Part shown: positions 49,853 to 59,043 of the stretch, one piece after another
How the letters are laid out: every line of letters starts with the position of its first letter
Numbering within the stretch: the first letter of the stretch is position 1
Assembly: GCA_023424095.1 (NCBI GenBank)
Contig: JAFAEG010000133.1
Location: 1 to 64,000, forward strand
Origin: Pseudomonadota bacterium
GTDB taxonomy: Bacteria > Pseudomonadota > Alphaproteobacteria > Sphingomonadales > Sphingomonadaceae
Length of the DNA stretch: 64,000 bases
Direction: 5' to 3'
Notes under the pieces: model-generated
Told to the model about the DNA's origin: nothing
Databases searched by the model: none
What the model saw: only the letters and a program-made list of their open reading frames with translations
Made by a program: the position numbers and the translations under genes

Positions 49853-49918
49853 CTGAGCCTGTCGAAGCCCTGTCTTTCTTTCCGCACGGAGTGAAGGACA
49901 GCCCTTTGACAAGCTCAG
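49853..49918. repeat. Intergenic inverted repeat between rpsB and tsf
   Basis: CTGAGCCTGTCGAAGCCCTG (49853-49872) and its near-complement, ending GACAAGCTCAG (49908-49918), form imperfect arms of about 26 bases around a 14-base loop. It is related to the repeat at 41457-41543 by the CTGA(A/G)C(T/C)TGT core. It may separate rpsB and tsf expression or protect mRNA ends. Confidence 0.65.
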
Positions 49919-49950
49919 GTAGGGCGGTGACTGATTGAAAGGACAGACAA

Positions 49951-50874
49951 ATGGCTGAAGTGACCGCCGCGACCGTCAAGGAACTGCGCGAGCGCACCGG
50001 CGCCGGCATGATGGATTGCAAGAAGGCGCTGACCGAAACCAATGGCGACATGGAAGCGGCGATCGACTGGTTGCGCACCAAGGGTCTCGCCGCCGCCGCC
50101 AAGAAGGCCGGCCGCCAGGCCGCCGAAGGTCTGATCGGCGTTTCGGTCGACGGCACCAAGGGTGCGGTGATCGAGGTCAACAGCGAAACCGATTTCGTCG
50201 CCAAGAACGAACTGTTCCAGGAATTCGTGACCGCCGTTTCGGCGATCGCGCTTGAGCAGGGCGGCGACGTCGGCGCGGTACTGGGCGCGGCTTACCCCAC
50301 GGGCGGTACCGTCCAGGAGAAGCTGACCGCCAACATCGCCACGATCGGCGAGAATCAGTCGATCCGCCGCGCCACGAGCGTGAGCGTCGGCAATGGCGCC
50401 ATCGTGCCTTACGTGCACAATGCCGCCGCTCCGGGTCTCGGCAAGATCGGCGTGCTGGTCGCGCTCGAGAGCAATGCCGACCGCGCCGAGCTGGAAGCTC
50501 TGGGCAAGCAGCTGGCCATGCACATCGCCGCGGCCAACCCGCTGGCGCTGCGCGGCGAGGAGCTGGACGCCGACATGATCGAGCGCGAGCGCGCGATCGC
50601 GACCGAAAAGGCGAATGAGAGCGGCAAGCCTGCCGAGATCGTCGCCAAGATGGTCGAGGGCGGCATCGCCAAGTTCCGCAAGGAAAATGCCCTGCTGTCG
50701 CAGCTGTTCGTGATGGACAACAAGACGCCGGTCGCCGACGTGGTCGCCGCCAAGGCGAAGGAATTGGGCAGCGAGATCGCGCTCGCTTCCTACGTCCGTT
50801 TCCAGCTGGGCGAAGGCATCGAACGGCAGGAAAGCGACTTCGCGGCGGAGGTTGCGGCGGCAGCCGCGGCCTAA
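49951..50874 (+). CDS. tsf: Elongation factor Ts
   Basis: Nucleotide-exchange factor for EF-Tu. The 307-residue protein has the N-terminal UBA-like domain (VKELRERTGAGMMDCKKAL, about 8-26), the core with EVNSETDFVAKN, and the coiled-coil/dimerisation region ending in SYVRFQLGEGIE. Length and order are standard. The intergenic space after rpsB holds a repeat, and a strong terminator follows at 50895-50930, so rpsB-tsf can form its own unit. Confidence 0.98.
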   Translation: MAEVTAATVKELRERTGAGMMDCKKALTETNGDMEAAIDWLRTKGLAAAAKKAGRQAAEGLIGVSVDGTKGAVIEVNSETDFVAKNELFQEFVTAVSAIALEQGGDVGAVLGAAYPTGGTVQEKLTANIATIGENQSIRRATSVSVGNGAIVPYVHNAAAPGLGKIGVLVALESNADRAELEALGKQLAMHIAAANPLALRGEELDADMIERERAIATEKANESGKPAEIVAKMVEGGIAKFRKENALLSQLFVMDNKTPVADVVAAKAKELGSEIALASYVRFQLGEGIERQESDFAAEVAAAAAA

Positions 50875-50894
50875 TCCCGCAAGTATGTCAGATT

Positions 50895-50930
50895 AAGCTC
50901 CCTTCCGGCCTGCCGGAGGGGAGCTTTTTC
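50895..50930 (+). terminator. Intrinsic terminator of tsf
   Basis: A 14-bp stem, AAGCTCCCTTCCGG (50895-50908) with CCGGAGGGGAGCTT (50913-50926), has one G-U pair and a 4-base loop, followed by TTTTTC. It lies 21 bases after the tsf stop and separates rpsB-tsf from pyrH onwards. Confidence 0.93.
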
Positions 50931-50995
50931 TTGGCACCATGCGACCCGCCGATTAGGGTCGCGCCCATCCAATCGTTCGATCATCCGGGAAGTCC

Positions 50996-51718
50996 ATGCG
51001 CGCACGCTTCAACCGTATCCTGCTGAAGCTGTCGGGCGAGGCCCTGATGGGTGACGGCCAGGTCAATATCGACCCGGCCACGGTCGCCAGCCTCGCCGAA
51101 GAGATCAAGGCGGCGAAGGAAACCGGCCTCGAAATCTGCCTCGTCATCGGCGGCGGCAACATCTTTCGCGGTATGGCCGGCGCGGCGCGCGGCATGGACC
51201 GCGCCCAGGCCGATTATATGGGCATGCTGGCGACCGTGATGAACGCGCTCGCCATGCAGAACGCCTTGGAGCAGATCGGCGTCCACACCCGCGTCCAGTC
51301 GGCGATCGAAATGGACAAGGTCTGCGAGCCGGTGATCCGCCGGCGGGCCGAGCGCCACCTGGAGAAGGAGCGCGTCGTCATCTTTGCGGCGGGCGTCGGC
51401 AGCCCCTATTTCACCACCGATTCCGGCGCCGCTTTACGCGCGGCCGAGATGAAGTGCGACGCCTTGTTCAAGGGCACCAGCGTCGACGGCGTCTACAATG
51501 CCGATCCCAAGAAGGTGGCCGACGCTAAGCGTTTTGGTAAAGTGACTTACGGGCAGGTGTTGGCGGATGATCTGAAGGTCATGGACGCCAGCGCCGTGGC
51601 CCTTTGCCGCGACAACAATATTCCGATCGTCGTCTTCAACATTCGCGAGCGCGGCAATCTTGCCCGCGTGCTTGCCGGTGAAGGCGTGGCGACGATCGTC
51701 GGAAATGAAGGAGAATAA
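50996..51718 (+). CDS. pyrH: UMP kinase
   Basis: Phosphorylates UMP to UDP with ATP in pyrimidine synthesis. The 240-residue protein is of the amino acid kinase fold with LLKLSGEALMG at the start, VIGGGNIFRG, the ADYMGMLATVMNALAMQ region and FTTDSGAALRAAEM. All are typical of hexameric bacterial UMP kinase. frr begins 3 bases after its stop, so the two are co-transcribed. It follows the tsf terminator and probably has a promoter in 50931-50995. Confidence 0.98.
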   Translation: MRARFNRILLKLSGEALMGDGQVNIDPATVASLAEEIKAAKETGLEICLVIGGGNIFRGMAGAARGMDRAQADYMGMLATVMNALAMQNALEQIGVHTRVQSAIEMDKVCEPVIRRRAERHLEKERVVIFAAGVGSPYFTTDSGAALRAAEMKCDALFKGTSVDGVYNADPKKVADAKRFGKVTYGQVLADDLKVMDASAVALCRDNNIPIVVFNIRERGNLARVLAGEGVATIVGNEGE

Positions 51719-51720
51719 GA

Positions 51721-52278
51721 ATGCCGGCTTATGACAAGGCGGACGTTGCGCGCCGCATGCACGGCGCCGTCGAGGCGCTGAAGCACGATCTGCAGGGGCT
51801 GCGCACCGGTCGCGCCTCCACCGCTCTGCTCGATCCGATTCAGGTCGAAGTCTATGGCGCGAACATGCCGCTGAACCAGGTCGCCACCGTCTCCGTGCCG
51901 GAGCCGCGGATGATCGCTGTGCAGGTCTGGGACCGCTCCAACGTGACCCCGGTCGAAAAGGCGATCCGCGCCGCCGGCCTCGGCATCAATCCGATCGTCG
52001 ACGGGCAGAATATCCGCCTGCCGATCCCGGATCTGACCGAGGAACGCCGCAAGGAGCTGGCCAAGCTCGCCAGCCAATATGGCGAGAAGGCCAAGGTCGC
52101 CGCCCGCAACGTCCGCCGCGATGCGATGGACGCGCTGAAGACGGACGAGAAGAAGAAGGAAATCGCCGAGGACGAGCATAAGCGCCTCGACGCCGAAGTG
52201 CAGAAGCTGACCGACGACACGGTGAAGGAAATCGATGTCGTGGTTGCGGCGAAGGAAAAGGAAATTCTGCAGAAGTGA
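51721..52278 (+). CDS. frr: Ribosome recycling factor
   Basis: Splits terminated ribosomes together with EF-G. The 185-residue length is exact for the family. Characteristic segments are LKHDLQGLRTGRAST, VEVYGANMPLNQVATV, the LPIPDLTEERRKELAK stretch, and the helical hairpin ...EDEHKRLDAEVQKLTD. It begins 3 bases after pyrH and its stop overlaps the next start (TGATG), so it is part of a tightly linked operon. Confidence 0.98.
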   Translation: MPAYDKADVARRMHGAVEALKHDLQGLRTGRASTALLDPIQVEVYGANMPLNQVATVSVPEPRMIAVQVWDRSNVTPVEKAIRAAGLGINPIVDGQNIRLPIPDLTEERRKELAKLASQYGEKAKVAARNVRRDAMDALKTDEKKKEIAEDEHKRLDAEVQKLTDDTVKEIDVVVAAKEKEILQK

Positions 52279-53033
52279 TGTCCCGGGCGGCGCCAGCTTC
52301 CCTCGCAGGGTCCGAACACGCCGAGCCCGGCGCGCTGAACGTGCCGCGCCATCTGGCGATCATCATGGACGGCAATGGCCGCTGGGCGAAGGCCCGCGGC
52401 CTGCCGCGCACGGCCGGCCACAAGCAGGGCGCCGAAGCGGCCCGGCGGGCGGTCCGCGCCGCGGGCGAGATGGGCATCGAATGCCTGACGCTTTACGCTT
52501 TCTCCTCGGAGAATTGGCGGCGGCCGCAGGCGGAGATCAACGATCTCACCGGCATCTTGCGCTTCTACATCCAGCGCGAACTGGACAATCTCCACCGCGA
52601 GGGCGTTCGCATCAAGGTGCTGGGCGATCACCGCGCCTTCGCGCCCGATGTCGCGAAAATGGTCGACAATGCGGTCGAAAAAACCGCGGGCAATACGCGC
52701 ATGACCGTCGCGGTCGCGCTGAACTATGGCGCGCGCGGGGAGTTGGTGCGGGCGATGCAGGGGCTCGGCAAGCGCATACAGGATGGCGGTCTCGATCCCG
52801 CCGCGATCGACGAGGCGGCGGTTGAGGCCGAACTCGACACGCATGACCTGCCGCCGCTCGATCTGCTCGTGCGCACCTCCGGCGAACATCGCCTGTCGAA
52901 TTTCCTGCTCTGGCAGGCGGCTTATGCCGAGATCATCTTCCTCGACCTGCTCTGGCCGGATTTCGACGGCGCTGCGCTGAACGGCGCGGTGACGGAATTC
53001 ACCCGGCGCGAACGCCGCTACGGTGGCCTGTGA
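52278..53033 (+). CDS. uppS: Isoprenyl transferase (undecaprenyl diphosphate synthase)
   Basis: Builds the C55 lipid carrier needed for peptidoglycan and surface polysaccharides from FPP and IPP. The 251-residue protein has IIMDGNGRWAKARG (28-41, catalytic Asp31), the central LTLYAFSSENWRRP, and the C-terminal RTSGEHRLSNFLLWQ and AEIIFLD. ATG 52278 overlaps the frr stop in TGATG; a GTG one codon earlier is also possible. The stop overlaps the GTG start of cdsA (GTGA). Confidence 0.96.
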   Translation: MSRAAPASLAGSEHAEPGALNVPRHLAIIMDGNGRWAKARGLPRTAGHKQGAEAARRAVRAAGEMGIECLTLYAFSSENWRRPQAEINDLTGILRFYIQRELDNLHREGVRIKVLGDHRAFAPDVAKMVDNAVEKTAGNTRMTVAVALNYGARGELVRAMQGLGKRIQDGGLDPAAIDEAAVEAELDTHDLPPLDLLVRTSGEHRLSNFLLWQAAYAEIIFLDLLWPDFDGAALNGAVTEFTRRERRYGGL

Positions 53034-53956
53034 CGGAGCCGGTTCCGCCGACACCGCCGCTGCAGGGAACACCCGGTCACCTGCCTGATCTGACCACACG
53101 CTTTGCGATGGCGATCTTCCTGACGGCCGTGGCCTGCGTCACCATTTGGTGGGGCGGCTGGCCGTTCCGGGTGCTGATCCTGGTCGGCACGGGGATCATG
53201 CTCGCCGAATGGGCGGAGATGCACCGCGTCTCCTGGCTGTGGATCTGGGCGGGCGTGGCCCTGCTCGCCGGCCTGCTGCTTGGCGCCACCGAATATTTCT
53301 ACCCCGTCGATGCCGCCGACACGGTCGCGCTCGAATATGGCGAGGAGATGCTGTCCGTCTCGTTCGAGACGTTCCTGCCATTCCTCAGCCTGGCGGGGAT
53401 CGCGGCCGGCCTCGGGCTGCTGCTCGCGCTGGTGTCGCGACGGCCCACTTTGGGCTGGGGCTTCGTCTATATCGGCGTGCCGGCTTTGGCCCTGCTGGTG
53501 CTCAGTTGGTTCGACACCGCCCTGGTCTTCTGGGTGATGTTCGTCACCTGGTCGACCGACAGCGGCGCTTTCTTCGCCGGCAAGGCGATTGGCGGGCCGA
53601 AACTGGCGCCGAAGATCAGCCCGGCCAAGACCTGGGCCGGGCTTGCGGGCGGCGCCGTCGCGGCGGGCATCGTCGGCTATCTGGTGACCTGGTATTTCGG
53701 CATCGACGGCGCGATCGACGCGGAGACGGGCGAGCCGGTCGCGCTCTACCAGAGCTTCCTGTGGCTCGGCGCGCCAATGTCGATCATGGCGCAGATCGGC
53801 GACCTCTATGAAAGCTGGGTCAAGCGCCGCTGCGGCGTGAAGGACAGCGGCACCATTCTGCCCGGCCATGGCGGCGCGCTCGACCGCTGCGACGGCCTGA
53901 TCGCGGTGGCGCTGGCGACCCTGCTGTTTGTGATGGTCGGGCTCTGGCTGGGCTGA
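53030..53956 (+). CDS. cdsA: Phosphatidate cytidylyltransferase
   Basis: Makes CDP-diacylglycerol, the common precursor of bacterial phospholipids. The 308-residue protein has several membrane helices and the family signature near the C-terminus (GDLYESWVKRRCGVKDSG, then PGHGGALDRCDGL). The start is GTG 53030, overlapping the uppS stop by 4 bases. A soluble, slightly acidic loop (about 88-112) is longer than in E. coli CdsA. dxr begins 5 bases after its stop. Confidence 0.94.
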   Translation: MTEPVPPTPPLQGTPGHLPDLTTRFAMAIFLTAVACVTIWWGGWPFRVLILVGTGIMLAEWAEMHRVSWLWIWAGVALLAGLLLGATEYFYPVDAADTVALEYGEEMLSVSFETFLPFLSLAGIAAGLGLLLALVSRRPTLGWGFVYIGVPALALLVLSWFDTALVFWVMFVTWSTDSGAFFAGKAIGGPKLAPKISPAKTWAGLAGGAVAAGIVGYLVTWYFGIDGAIDAETGEPVALYQSFLWLGAPMSIMAQIGDLYESWVKRRCGVKDSGTILPGHGGALDRCDGLIAVALATLLFVMVGLWLG

Positions 53957-53961
53957 ACGGG

Positions 53962-55119
53962 ATGCGGCGCATTGCGATCCTTGGCGCGACCGGCTCGGTC
54001 GGTCGCTCGACGCTCGATCTGATCGGGCGCGACCGCGGTGCGTACGAGGTCGTCGCGCTGACCGCGAACCAGGATGCCGAAGGCCTGGCGGCGCTGGCGC
54101 GCGAGTTCCGGCCTGAGCGCGCCGTGATCGGCGATCCGGCGGGCTATGAGGAACTGAAGGACCGGTTGGCCGGCACCAATATCGGCGTCGCCGCGGGCCG
54201 CGAGGCGGTGATCGAGGCGGCCGGGGCAGGGGCCGACTGGACCATGGCCGCGATCGTCGGCACTGCCGGCCTCGCGCCGGTGATGCAGGCGCTGAAAGGC
54301 GGCGGCATCGTCGCGCTCGCCAACAAGGAATCCTTGGTCTCCGCCGGAGCGCTGATGACCGATGCGGCGCGGGCGAGCGGCGCGACTTTGTTGCCGGTGG
54401 ATTCCGAGCATAATGCCGTGTTCCAGTGTCTGCACGGCGCGCGGCCGGAGGATATCAGCCGGATCACGCTCACGGCCAGCGGCGGTCCGTTCCGGACCTG
54501 GAGTTTGGACGCGATGCGCACGGTCACGCCTGAGCAGGCGGTGGCCCATCCGAACTGGTCGATGGGCGCCAAGATCTCCGTCGACTCGGCGACCTTGATG
54601 AACAAGGGGCTCGAACTGATAGAGGCCTATCACCTCTTCCCGGTCGAGGCGGATCAGCTCGACGCGATCGTCCACCCGCAATCGGCGGTGCACAGCCTGG
54701 TCGAATATCGCGACGGCTCGATCCTCGCTCAGCTTGGCCCGGCCGACATGCGTGTGCCGATCGCCCACACCCTCGCCTGGCCTGTGCGCATGGCAACGCC
54801 GTGCGAGCGGCTCGACCTGGTTGCCCTAGGGCGGCTCGAGTTCGAAGCGCCCGACCTTCAGCGCTTCCCCGCGCTGGCGCTGGCTCAGGCCGCCTTGCGC
54901 AAGGGCGGCGCCACGCCCGCCGTGCTCAGCGCCGCCAACGAGGTCGCGGTCGCATCTTTCCTTGCGCGCGAGATCGCTTTCCTCGATATAGCCGCGCTTG
55001 TTGGGGAAGTGCTGGTTTCCTACGATCCGCCCGCGCCGGCGACGATCGAGGATGTGCTGGACGTGGATGCCGAGGCGCGCAGGGTGGCGGCGCTTCTCAC
55101 TGGAAAGTACCGCCTTTGA
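53962..55119 (+). CDS. dxr: 1-deoxy-D-xylulose-5-phosphate reductoisomerase
   Basis: Second step of the MEP isoprenoid pathway, supplying UppS with IPP and DMAPP. The 385-residue protein has the Rossmann motif ILGATGSVGRS (6-16), LANKESLVSAG, the metal/substrate segment VDSEHNAVFQCL, and SVDSATLMNKGLELIEA, with the C-terminal helical domain. The linked uppS-cdsA-dxr order puts isoprenoid and phospholipid genes in one transcript. The stop TGA overlaps the TTG start of rseP. Confidence 0.97.
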   Translation: MRRIAILGATGSVGRSTLDLIGRDRGAYEVVALTANQDAEGLAALAREFRPERAVIGDPAGYEELKDRLAGTNIGVAAGREAVIEAAGAGADWTMAAIVGTAGLAPVMQALKGGGIVALANKESLVSAGALMTDAARASGATLLPVDSEHNAVFQCLHGARPEDISRITLTASGGPFRTWSLDAMRTVTPEQAVAHPNWSMGAKISVDSATLMNKGLELIEAYHLFPVEADQLDAIVHPQSAVHSLVEYRDGSILAQLGPADMRVPIAHTLAWPVRMATPCERLDLVALGRLEFEAPDLQRFPALALAQAALRKGGATPAVLSAANEVAVASFLAREIAFLDIAALVGEVLVSYDPPAPATIEDVLDVDAEARRVAALLTGKYRL

Positions 55120-56252
55120 ACAATCCGAACTTCCTGTTCACGGTGCTGGCTTTCCTCGCCGCGCTGGGTCCCCTCATCTTCATTCATGAGCTCGGCCATT
55201 ATTGGGTCGGGCGCTGGTTCGGCGTGAAGGCCGAAACCTTCTCGATCGGCTTTGGCCGCGAGATTGGCGGCTGGACCGACAAGCGCGGCACGCGCTGGAA
55301 GATCGGCTGGATGCCGCTGGGCGGCTATGTGAAGTTCGCCGGCGACATGAACCCGGCCTCGACCCCGAACGAGGAATGGCTGAACCTGCCCGCAGAGGAA
55401 CGCAATCAGACCTTCCAGGCCAAGCCGGTCTGGCAGCGCTTCCTGATCGTGCTTGCCGGGCCCGCGACCAACTTCATCTTCGCGATCTTGGGTTTAATGG
55501 CGATCTTCGCGATCATGGGCTACCCCACCGCCACCGCCACGGTGGCAACGGTGACCGCGGGCAGTGCCGCCGAAAAGGCCGGGATCGCGCCCGGTGACCG
55601 GATCGTCGAGATCAATGGCAGCACGATCGACACGTTCGTCGACCTGCAATCCTATGTCCGGCTGCGGCCGGCCCAGGCGATGGAGGTCGTGCTGGAACGC
55701 GACGGCGCGCGCCGCAATGTCGCGCTGACTTCTGACGCGCGCGATCTGGAGGACGAATTCGGCAACAAGGCGCGGGTCGGCATGCTCGGCATCGCCGGCG
55801 CGCAGACCTTGAGTGGTGGCGCGGGCCGCGAATTCCTGCCGCCGCATCGCCTGCTCGGCGCCGCGGTCGATACGACCTTCGACACGGTGAGCTCGATGGT
55901 CGTCGCCTTGGGCCAGGTCGTCACGGGCCAGCGTTCGGTGAAGGAGTTGGGCGGGCCGCTGAAGATCGCGGAGGTTTCCGGTCAGCAGGCGAGTCTCGGC
56001 TGGATGCCTTTCTTCTGGTTCGTGATCGTGATCTCCATTAATCTTGGCTTCATCAACCTGTTGCCAATTCCGCTGCTCGACGGCGGACATCTGCTTTTCT
56101 ATGCAATCGAGGGAATTAGGCGCAAACCGATCAAACCGGAGGCGCAGGAATGGGCGTTCCGGGCCGGATTGTTCCTGCTCCTTGCACTGATGATTTTCGT
56201 GACCTTCAACGATCTGGCTTCTTTTGGCCTCTTTCGGGGGATAGGCGGTTGA
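55116..56252 (+). CDS. rseP: RseP site-2 protease (regulated intramembrane proteolysis)
   Basis: Inner-membrane zinc protease that cuts anti-sigma factors and leftover signal peptides. The 378-residue protein has the HELGH zinc motif in the first helix (His24, Glu25, His28), one PDZ domain (about 138-215), and the LLDGG motif near 320 in a later helix, followed by the last helices. The start is TTG 55116, overlapping the dxr stop (TTGA), with GGAAAG upstream; no ATG lies before the conserved first helix. E. coli RseP has two PDZ domains; one here is normal for alphaproteobacteria. Confidence 0.95.
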   Translation: MNNPNFLFTVLAFLAALGPLIFIHELGHYWVGRWFGVKAETFSIGFGREIGGWTDKRGTRWKIGWMPLGGYVKFAGDMNPASTPNEEWLNLPAEERNQTFQAKPVWQRFLIVLAGPATNFIFAILGLMAIFAIMGYPTATATVATVTAGSAAEKAGIAPGDRIVEINGSTIDTFVDLQSYVRLRPAQAMEVVLERDGARRNVALTSDARDLEDEFGNKARVGMLGIAGAQTLSGGAGREFLPPHRLLGAAVDTTFDTVSSMVVALGQVVTGQRSVKELGGPLKIAEVSGQQASLGWMPFFWFVIVISINLGFINLLPIPLLDGGHLLFYAIEGIRRKPIKPEAQEWAFRAGLFLLLALMIFVTFNDLASFGLFRGIGG

Positions 56253-56337
56253 TCCCCCGCACCTGCTGAGGCAGGGCGGCTTCGACCTAATTCAGGCTGG
56301 CACCTCGCCGGCAGTATCGATCAAGGGCGGGTTCCAC

Positions 56338-59043
56338 GTGACGTCGAAGAAAGTTTTTCCGAGCCAGCGCCAGTTCTGCACCGTCCTGCTCGTTGGGACC
56401 GCTTTGGGCGGTTTCGCGATGCCCGCGGCGGCGCAGACCGAGCCAGCGCCTGCGCAGACCGTCCCGACCGTGCCGCTCGCCCAGGGCGTTCCGGCGACGC
56501 CCGCGCCGCAGATCGTTCGGTCGATCATCGTCACCGGCAATCAGCGGCTCGAGGCCGAGACGGTCATCTCCTACATCACGCTGCGCGCCGGCGAGCCGCT
56601 CGACCGCGACCGGGTCGATCAGGCCCTGCGCGAGCTCTATGCGACCGAATTGTTCGCCGACGTGCAGATTTCCGGCGTGGAGACGGGCGACCTGACCATC
56701 CAGGTCCGCGAGAACCCGGTCATCAACCGCATCATCCTGGAGGGCAATCGCCGCCTGAAGGACGACAAGATCACGCCGGAAATCCGCCTGTCCGCGCGCC
56801 AGATCTTCACCCGTAGCCGCGCCCGCGCGGACGTGGCGCGGATCATCGAACTGTATCGCCGCCAGGGCCGCTTCGCCGCCCGCGTCGAGCCGAAGATCAT
56901 CCAGCTCGACCAGAATCGCGTCGACGTGGTGTTCGAGATTGACGAGGGGCCGCGCTCCAGCGTCCGCGAAATCAACATCATCGGCAACAACGCCTTCGCC
57001 GACAGCCGCCTGATCGGCGAAATGGCGACCAGCGAGGCCGGCTCGGGCATCCCGATCATCGGTGCTTTGCTCGGCGGCGGCAACGCCACGTACGATCCGG
57101 ATCGTCTCGCTTTCGACCAGGCGAAGCTGCGCCTGTTCTATCTGACTCAGGGCTATGCCGATTTCCGCGTCGTCTCCGCGGTTGCGGAACTGACGCCGGA
57201 CCGCCGCGACTTCATCATCACTTATGTGGTGGAAGAGGGCGAGCGCTACCGTTTCGGCCCGGTCTCGGTGACCAGCAACATCCGCGATTTCAGCTCCGAG
57301 CAGCTGACCGCGCAGCTGCCGATGCGCGAGAATGACTGGTACAATGCGAAGATGGTGGAAGACACCGTCACCCGCCTGAACGAGCTGGCGGGCTATTTCG
57401 GTTACGCCTTCGCCGACGTGCAGCCGCAGTTCAGCCGCAATCCCGAGACGCACACCATGTCGGTGGTGTTCAACGTGCAGGAAGCGCAGCGCACCTACAT
57501 CGAGCGGATCAACATCAACGGCAACACCAACACTGCCGACAAGGTCATCCGCCGGGAATTCCGCCTGGCGGAAGGTGATCCGTTCAGCTCGATCCTGGTG
57601 CGCCGCTCGCGCGATCGCATCCAGAGCCTGGGCTATTTCCAGGACAATCTGCAGATCGAGCAGCAGGAAGTCGGGCCTGACCGCGTCAATCTGAACGTCG
57701 ACGTGGAAGAGCGCGCCACTGGCGAGCTGCAGCTGTCGGCCGGCTTCTCCAGCCTCGAGCGCTTCCTCGTCAGCCTGTCGGTCCAGCAGCGCAATTTCCG
57801 CGGCCTCGGCCAGCAGCTGCGCGCCTCGGTCAATTATTCCAGCTATTCCAAATCGGCGGAACTCGGCTTCACCGAGCCGTTCCTGTTCGACCGTAACATC
57901 GCGGTCGGCGTGGACATCTTCCGCCGGGACTTCAACAGCTTCAACTTCCTCGGCAACGATCGCCAGACGACCTATCAGGAAGTCTCCACCGGTGGCCAGA
58001 TCCGCGCGGGTGTGCCGCTGACCGAGAATTTGCAGCTTGCCCTGCGCTACGGCCTCACCTTCAGCCAGCTCGACCTCAGTCCGGATCTCTATTTCACCGA
58101 TCCGGACGGGATCGGCCCGCTGCCGCCGGTCTGCGACCCGTTGCTCGCCGGACGCTATCTTTGCGACGCGATCGGCGATCGCACGGTGTCGTCCGCCGGC
58201 TACACCCTGCTTTACAGCACGCTCAACAACACGATCCGCCCGTCGAACGGCCACCGCGTCCTGCTCAGCCAGGATTTTGCGGGGATCGGCGGCAATGTCC
58301 GTTATCTGCGGACCCGGATCAGCGCCGGCAAATATTGGAGCGTCGGCAGCGGCTTCATTCTCGGCCTGACCGGTGAGGGCGGCGCGATCGTGTCGTTTGA
58401 AGATGGCGCGCCCGGGGTCGATCCGGTCCGCCTGAACGACCGCTTCACGCTCGGCAGCCCGCAAATCCGCGGCTTCGACATTCGCGGCGTCGGCCCGCGC
58501 GTCATCCGCCGTCCCTATGCGATCGGCGCGGACGGGACGCCGACGCTGGATAGCAATGGCGCCTTCACCTTCGTCGAGGATGATCAGCAGCGTCGCGACG
58601 AGGCGATCGGCGGCCGTTATTATTACATGGCGCGGCTCGAGCTCGAAATCCCGCTGGGCCAGGGCGCGAGCCAGCTCGGCGTTCGTCCCTCGGCCTTCCT
58701 GGACGTCGGCGCGCTTTGGGGCGTCCGCCAGCCGACCTTGCTCAACATCGAGCCGGGTTCGGACCTGACTCGAATCCAATGCCAGGCCACCGACGGCGCC
58801 ATCACCGTGCTCCCGAACGGTGTGTCCACTTGCCCAACCGGGTCCCAGATTTTCCGGTTCGGTACCGCGCCGTTCCGCGAATTCTTCCTTGGCGATACGC
58901 CGACGCCGCGCGTCGCCATCGGCATCGGTGCCAATTGGAACTCGCCATTCGGCCCGTTCCGTGTCGACCTCGCTTACCCGTTGCTCAAGGCGGAAGGCGA
59001 CGACACCCGCTTCTTCACATTCAACGTAGGAACCGCATTCTAA
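56338..59043 (+). CDS. bamA: Outer-membrane protein assembly factor BamA
   Basis: Core of the BAM complex that folds beta-barrels into the outer membrane. The 901-residue protein has a signal peptide (about 1-33, AMPAAAQ), five POTRA domains (about 60-430, beginning VRSIIVTGNQRLEAETVI), and a 16-strand barrel ending in FFTFNVGTAF with the terminal Phe of the beta-signal. It is about 100 residues longer than E. coli BamA, mostly from longer barrel loops, two with Cys pairs (VCDPLLAGRYLC and IQCQATDG...STCPTG). The start is GTG 56338 with AAGGGCGGG upstream. skp begins in the last codon overlap (TAATG). Confidence 0.97.
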   Translation: MTSKKVFPSQRQFCTVLLVGTALGGFAMPAAAQTEPAPAQTVPTVPLAQGVPATPAPQIVRSIIVTGNQRLEAETVISYITLRAGEPLDRDRVDQALRELYATELFADVQISGVETGDLTIQVRENPVINRIILEGNRRLKDDKITPEIRLSARQIFTRSRARADVARIIELYRRQGRFAARVEPKIIQLDQNRVDVVFEIDEGPRSSVREINIIGNNAFADSRLIGEMATSEAGSGIPIIGALLGGGNATYDPDRLAFDQAKLRLFYLTQGYADFRVVSAVAELTPDRRDFIITYVVEEGERYRFGPVSVTSNIRDFSSEQLTAQLPMRENDWYNAKMVEDTVTRLNELAGYFGYAFADVQPQFSRNPETHTMSVVFNVQEAQRTYIERININGNTNTADKVIRREFRLAEGDPFSSILVRRSRDRIQSLGYFQDNLQIEQQEVGPDRVNLNVDVEERATGELQLSAGFSSLERFLVSLSVQQRNFRGLGQQLRASVNYSSYSKSAELGFTEPFLFDRNIAVGVDIFRRDFNSFNFLGNDRQTTYQEVSTGGQIRAGVPLTENLQLALRYGLTFSQLDLSPDLYFTDPDGIGPLPPVCDPLLAGRYLCDAIGDRTVSSAGYTLLYSTLNNTIRPSNGHRVLLSQDFAGIGGNVRYLRTRISAGKYWSVGSGFILGLTGEGGAIVSFEDGAPGVDPVRLNDRFTLGSPQIRGFDIRGVGPRVIRRPYAIGADGTPTLDSNGAFTFVEDDQQRRDEAIGGRYYYMARLELEIPLGQGASQLGVRPSAFLDVGALWGVRQPTLLNIEPGSDLTRIQCQATDGAITVLPNGVSTCPTGSQIFRFGTAPFREFFLGDTPTPRVAIGIGANWNSPFGPFRVDLAYPLLKAEGDDTRFFTFNVGTAF

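Noticed and set aside
48810..50204. A 464-codon minus-strand frame opposite rpsB and tsf
   Set aside because: Mirrors two ribosome-associated genes and contains no recognisable domain.
56287..58779. An 830-codon minus-strand frame opposite bamA
   Set aside because: Antisense shadow of a highly conserved essential gene; composition is typical of mirrored codons.
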